Under the pieces are notes generated by a model, which saw only the letters and a program-made list of their open reading frames with translations, did not search any database and had not been told where the DNA came from. A program made the translations under genes and the position numbers. A DNA stretch of 64,000 nt from Halogeometricum limi (GTDB lineage: Archaea; Halobacteriota; Halobacteria; Halobacteriales; Haloferacaceae), in NCBI RefSeq assembly GCF_900115785.1, contig NZ_FOYS01000002.1, forward strand, positions 124,001 through 188,000, written 5' to 3'. Positions 61,615-64,000 of the stretch are shown here, piece by piece. Every line of letters starts with the position of its first letter. Within the stretch, counting starts at the first letter, position 1.

Positions 61615-62235
61615 CTACTCCGCGCGGGACTCGTACGCCCGAACGGCGAGGAGGACGCCGAGGACGACGAGTCCCCCGGCGAGGAACGCCGCGCCCGGCG
61701 GGAGCAGACCCAAGAGCGGTTCCGCGCCGCCGCCGAGACTGTCGGTCACGCGAGGTGCCGACCCGGGGCCGCCGAGGTCGACGACGCCCGCGCCGAACAG
61801 CGACTGGACGAGGAACGCGGCGACGAACAGGACCGCACCCGCGCCGACGTACTTTCCCAACCCGTCGAGAAACGAGTCCTTGTCGTCGGTGCCGCCGACG
61901 CAGACGACGAGCGAGTCCTGCGTTGGGGCGTACACCTTCATTTCGCGCCCCTTCACCGAGTACCGGGTGTCGGCGACGCGGACGAGGCCCGCGTTCCGGA
62001 GGTTGTCGAGGTGGTGCCGGACGTTCTGCAGGGAGGTGTCGACCGAGTCTGCGAGTTCCGAGGCGGTCGAGGGACGCCGTTGGAGGGCGGCGAACGTGTC
62101 GCGTGCGGTGTCCGAGGAGAGACACCCGATGAGTTGCTCTGCCTCCTCGTCGTCCAACCAGAGGACCCGGAGGTCACCGTCCGCGTCCGCGTCGACGTCG
62201 GAGACGTCCGCGTCAGACGGTAGCAACCCTGCCAT
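61615..62235 (-). CDS. Membrane-bound winged-helix (ArsR-like) regulator
   Basis: The 206-residue protein has an N-terminal ArsR/HTH domain (about residues 28-110; LIGCLSSDTARDTFAALQRRPSTASELADSVDTSLQNVRHHLDNLRNAGLV). A hinge containing YSVKGREMKVYAPTQ leads to two C-terminal membrane helices (about 130-150 and 175-198). It would hold a DNA-binding domain at the membrane, responding to external or membrane signals. It is first in an operon with the subtilase-like protein, which may transmit or process the signal. A reverse-strand AAATATTTAC near 62262-62271 is the promoter candidate. Confidence 0.85.
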   Translation of the reverse strand: MAGLLPSDADVSDVDADADGDLRVLWLDDEEAEQLIGCLSSDTARDTFAALQRRPSTASELADSVDTSLQNVRHHLDNLRNAGLVRVADTRYSVKGREMKVYAPTQDSLVVCVGGTDDKDSFLDGLGKYVGAGAVLFVAAFLVQSLFGAGVVDLGGPGSAPRVTDSLGGGAEPLLGLLPPGAAFLAGGLVVLGVLLAVRAYESRAE

Positions 62236-62307
62236 GCTTTACCGTTCAAACGTGCGAGTAGTAAATATTTCGGACGTGATACGACGGAGAGACCGCACAG
62301 AGCGCCG

Positions 62308-63489
62308 TCACTCCGCCGCGGTCCGACGTTCGGTACCGGGGACGAAGCCGAGGACGTAGAGGACGGTGAGCAGGGCGACGACGGCGACGAGGCCGAGCGC
62401 GAAGGTCCGGAACACGGCGTCGAACGCGTATCCGGCGTCTGTCAAGAACCCGACTGCACCGCTCCCGTTCGCTTCGAGCAGGAGCGACGCCCCGCTGAAC
62501 ACGGCGTAGGCGCTTCCCCGAACGTCGGCCGGGAGCGTGTCGAGAAGCCACGCGTCGAGCGCCGGAAAGAGGCTGTGGATGGTGTAGCCGATGACCGTGG
62601 TGACGGCGAGGACGGCGAGAAAGCCCGTCACCTCGGTGAGCGCCAACAGGGCGGCGACGTAGACGCTCAGGGTGACGATGATGTAGGGGACGCGGGGGAA
62701 CCGGTCGGCGAGGCGGCCCGAGAGCCAGAACGCCGGGACGCCCGCCGCGAAGACGACGGTGAGCATCGTGCTCGCCTCCGTCGTCGTGAACGCCTTCGCC
62801 GTCGTGAGGTAGACGACGTAGAAGTTGAACAGGCCCTGCCAGACGAACCCCGCCGTCGCTATCATCAGCATCCCGACGAGCATCAGTCGCCAGTGGCGGA
62901 GCGCGCCGAGGAAGTCCCTGTCTGCGGCCGTCGCGTCCACGCCGTCGCCGTCGCGCGCGGCGTACGCGAGGACGGCGGTGACGACGGCGGCGAGGACGGC
63001 GAGCACCCAGAACGTCGCGCGCCAGTCGGCGAGGGTCACGAGGGCGACGGCTATCGGTGCCGCGGCGACGGCCGCGAGTTGGGCCGCCGTCCCGTGAACG
63101 CCGATGGCGCGGCCCACCGCCTCCGGGTAGAGTTCGCCGACGAGCGGGATGGCTGCGACGAAGTAGCCCCCCGAGGCGAGGCCGATGCCGAACGCGCCGA
63201 GTTGGAGCGTTCGAATCGTCGTCGCCGTGGCGGTGAACCCGGCGGCGACGGAGAGGAGCGCGCCCGTCGCGAGGACGACGCGGTGGCGGGGAACGCGCGT
63301 GAGGAGGTAGCCGACGGGGATTCGCGGGAGGGCGGTCCCGAGCCAGACGAGCGTGGTGACGACGCCGACGGCGGCGGTACCGACGCCGAACTCCGTCTGG
63401 AACGTCTCCACCAACGGCGCGAACACCGTCCGCCCGAGGCTGACGAGAAAGACCAACCCGCAGAGCGTCCCGAACAGTCGTCTGGTCAC
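62308..63489 (-). CDS. MFS transporter
   Basis: The 393-residue protein starts with GTG and has about 12 hydrophobic helices. An arginine-containing loop between helices 2 and 3 (RIPVGYLLTRVPRHRVVL) and LSGRLADRFPRVPYI in the second half correspond to the duplicated facilitator motif A. Its substrate is unknown. It diverges from the NAD(P)HX repair gene. Confidence 0.83.
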   Translation of the reverse strand: MTRRLFGTLCGLVFLVSLGRTVFAPLVETFQTEFGVGTAAVGVVTTLVWLGTALPRIPVGYLLTRVPRHRVVLATGALLSVAAGFTATATTIRTLQLGAFGIGLASGGYFVAAIPLVGELYPEAVGRAIGVHGTAAQLAAVAAAPIAVALVTLADWRATFWVLAVLAAVVTAVLAYAARDGDGVDATAADRDFLGALRHWRLMLVGMLMIATAGFVWQGLFNFYVVYLTTAKAFTTTEASTMLTVVFAAGVPAFWLSGRLADRFPRVPYIIVTLSVYVAALLALTEVTGFLAVLAVTTVIGYTIHSLFPALDAWLLDTLPADVRGSAYAVFSGASLLLEANGSGAVGFLTDAGYAFDAVFRTFALGLVAVVALLTVLYVLGFVPGTERRTAAE

Positions 63490-63606
63490 GTCGACAGTTC
63501 TCCGACGGGGGTGAGGAAGGTTGTGGATGCGGCGAACGAGGCGGCTCGACCCAATCGCGACGGGCGGGACGAACCGGGCGGACCGGACCGACCGACTCGG
63601 GCGTCC

Positions 63607-63638
63607 CTTTTACCACGGCCCGCGTCGAACGGCCGTCT
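63607..63638 (+). promoter_or_regulatory. Promoter of the NAD(P)HX repair gene
   Basis: CTTTTACC at about 63606-63613 lies 26-30 bp before the ATG at 63639, a typical TATA position for a leaderless transcript. Confidence 0.5.
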
Positions 63639-64000
63639 ATGATATCGAGTGACCGGATGGCCGCGGTGGACGAGAACGCCGCGGCGCTCGGCGTCCCGCG
63701 GAAGCAGTTGATGGAGTCCAGCGGAAACGCCGTCGCCCGCGCGGTTCGCGACCACGCCGACCCCGGCGCGAGCGTCGCCGTCGTCGCCGGACGGGGGAAC
63801 AACGGCGGCGACGCGTTCGTCGCCGCGCGCTTTCTCGACGACTACGACGTGACCGTCCACCTCCTCGGCCGCCCCGAGAGCATCAGCACGGACATCGCCC
63901 GCGAGAACTGGGCGGCCCTCGACGAAGCCGAGTACGACGCGCGCGTCGTGACGGACTCGAAGTCGCTCGAACTCGGGTCCCCCGACGTCGTCGTCGACGC
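63639..64000 (+). CDS. nnr: NAD(P)H-hydrate epimerase (probably bifunctional with dehydratase), 5' part
   Basis: The frame runs from the ATG to the window edge (120 complete codons). The sequence has the YjeF_N epimerase core: MISSDRMAAVDENAAALGVPRKQLMESSGNAVA-type opening and AVVAGRGNNGGDAFVAARFL with the NNGGD motif near residue 55. YjeF_N repairs damaged NADHX/NADPHX; in archaea the ADP-dependent dehydratase is usually fused at the C terminus, which lies outside the window. Confidence 0.88.
   Translation, partial: MISSDRMAAVDENAAALGVPRKQLMESSGNAVARAVRDHADPGASVAVVAGRGNNGGDAFVAARFLDDYDVTVHLLGRPESISTDIARENWAALDEAEYDARVVTDSKSLELGSPDVVVD

Overview
The window is a stretch of chromosome from an extremely halophilic archaeon (class Halobacteria, most likely order Haloferacales; genus not determinable here). 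The evidence is very high GC with strong GC bias at third codon positions, acidic D/E-rich proteomes, TATA boxes about 25-30 bp before start codons with leaderless starts, many haloarchaea-restricted small DUF and zinc-ribbon proteins, and archaeal hallmarks (transcription factor S, NAC, archaeal TrmI, XPD-like Fe-S helicase, bacterio-opsin-activator HTH, geranylgeranyl reductase). No rRNA, tRNA, CRISPR array or insertion sequence was seen. Coding density is high and most genes have their own short promoter region.

Layout: 1-6250 holds a DICT-domain protein and a three-gene operon (secreted CARDB/COG1361 protein, RND/MMPL transporter, TrmB regulator). 6340-9200 holds an inositol-phosphatase-family enzyme, an acylphosphatase and a phosphoglucosamine/phosphomannomutase. 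9330-14780 is a BmpA-type ABC importer (Tat lipoprotein, double ATPase, two permeases), probably for nucleosides. 14850-24320 has a geranylgeranyl reductase, a secreted Thr/Glu-rich beta-helix protein, an M20 amidohydrolase, an NhaC antiporter, a uS10 paralogue and an Ap4A Nudix hydrolase. 24430-31880 has DUF5787, DUF5797, an enoyl-CoA hydratase, a soluble chemotaxis transducer, DUF5789, TFS, and the NAC/TrmI/O-methyltransferase group.

31980-40300 is acyl-CoA metabolism: catalytic subunit of methylmalonyl-CoA mutase, methylmalonyl-CoA epimerase, a MenE-like ligase with a repetitive acidic tail, a fatty-acyl-CoA ligase and an acyl-CoA dehydrogenase, interspersed with small membrane proteins. 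40440-43680 has a CNNM/CBS protein, an MFS transporter and a lactonase-like metallo-hydrolase. 43679-47597 is a sulfane-sulfur locus: DsrE2-like protein and TusA diverge from a rhodanese/metallo-beta-lactamase fusion, two YeeE/YedE half-transporters and an HTH regulator with a cysteine pair; two near-identical 20-bp sites lie in front of tusA. I consider this the most system-like part of the window.

48000-52830 is a signalling block (lone receiver, REC-GAF-BAT-HTH regulator, PAS/GAF histidine kinase). 53060-64000 has DUF7563, UPF0058, a MutS-related ATPase with an N-terminal HhH region, DUF7511, a CRTAC1/FG-GAP protein, a small zinc protein, an XPD/DinG-type helicase, a membrane winged-helix regulator paired with a subtilase lacking the canonical aspartate, an MFS transporter and the start of an NAD(P)HX epimerase/dehydratase gene cut by the window edge.
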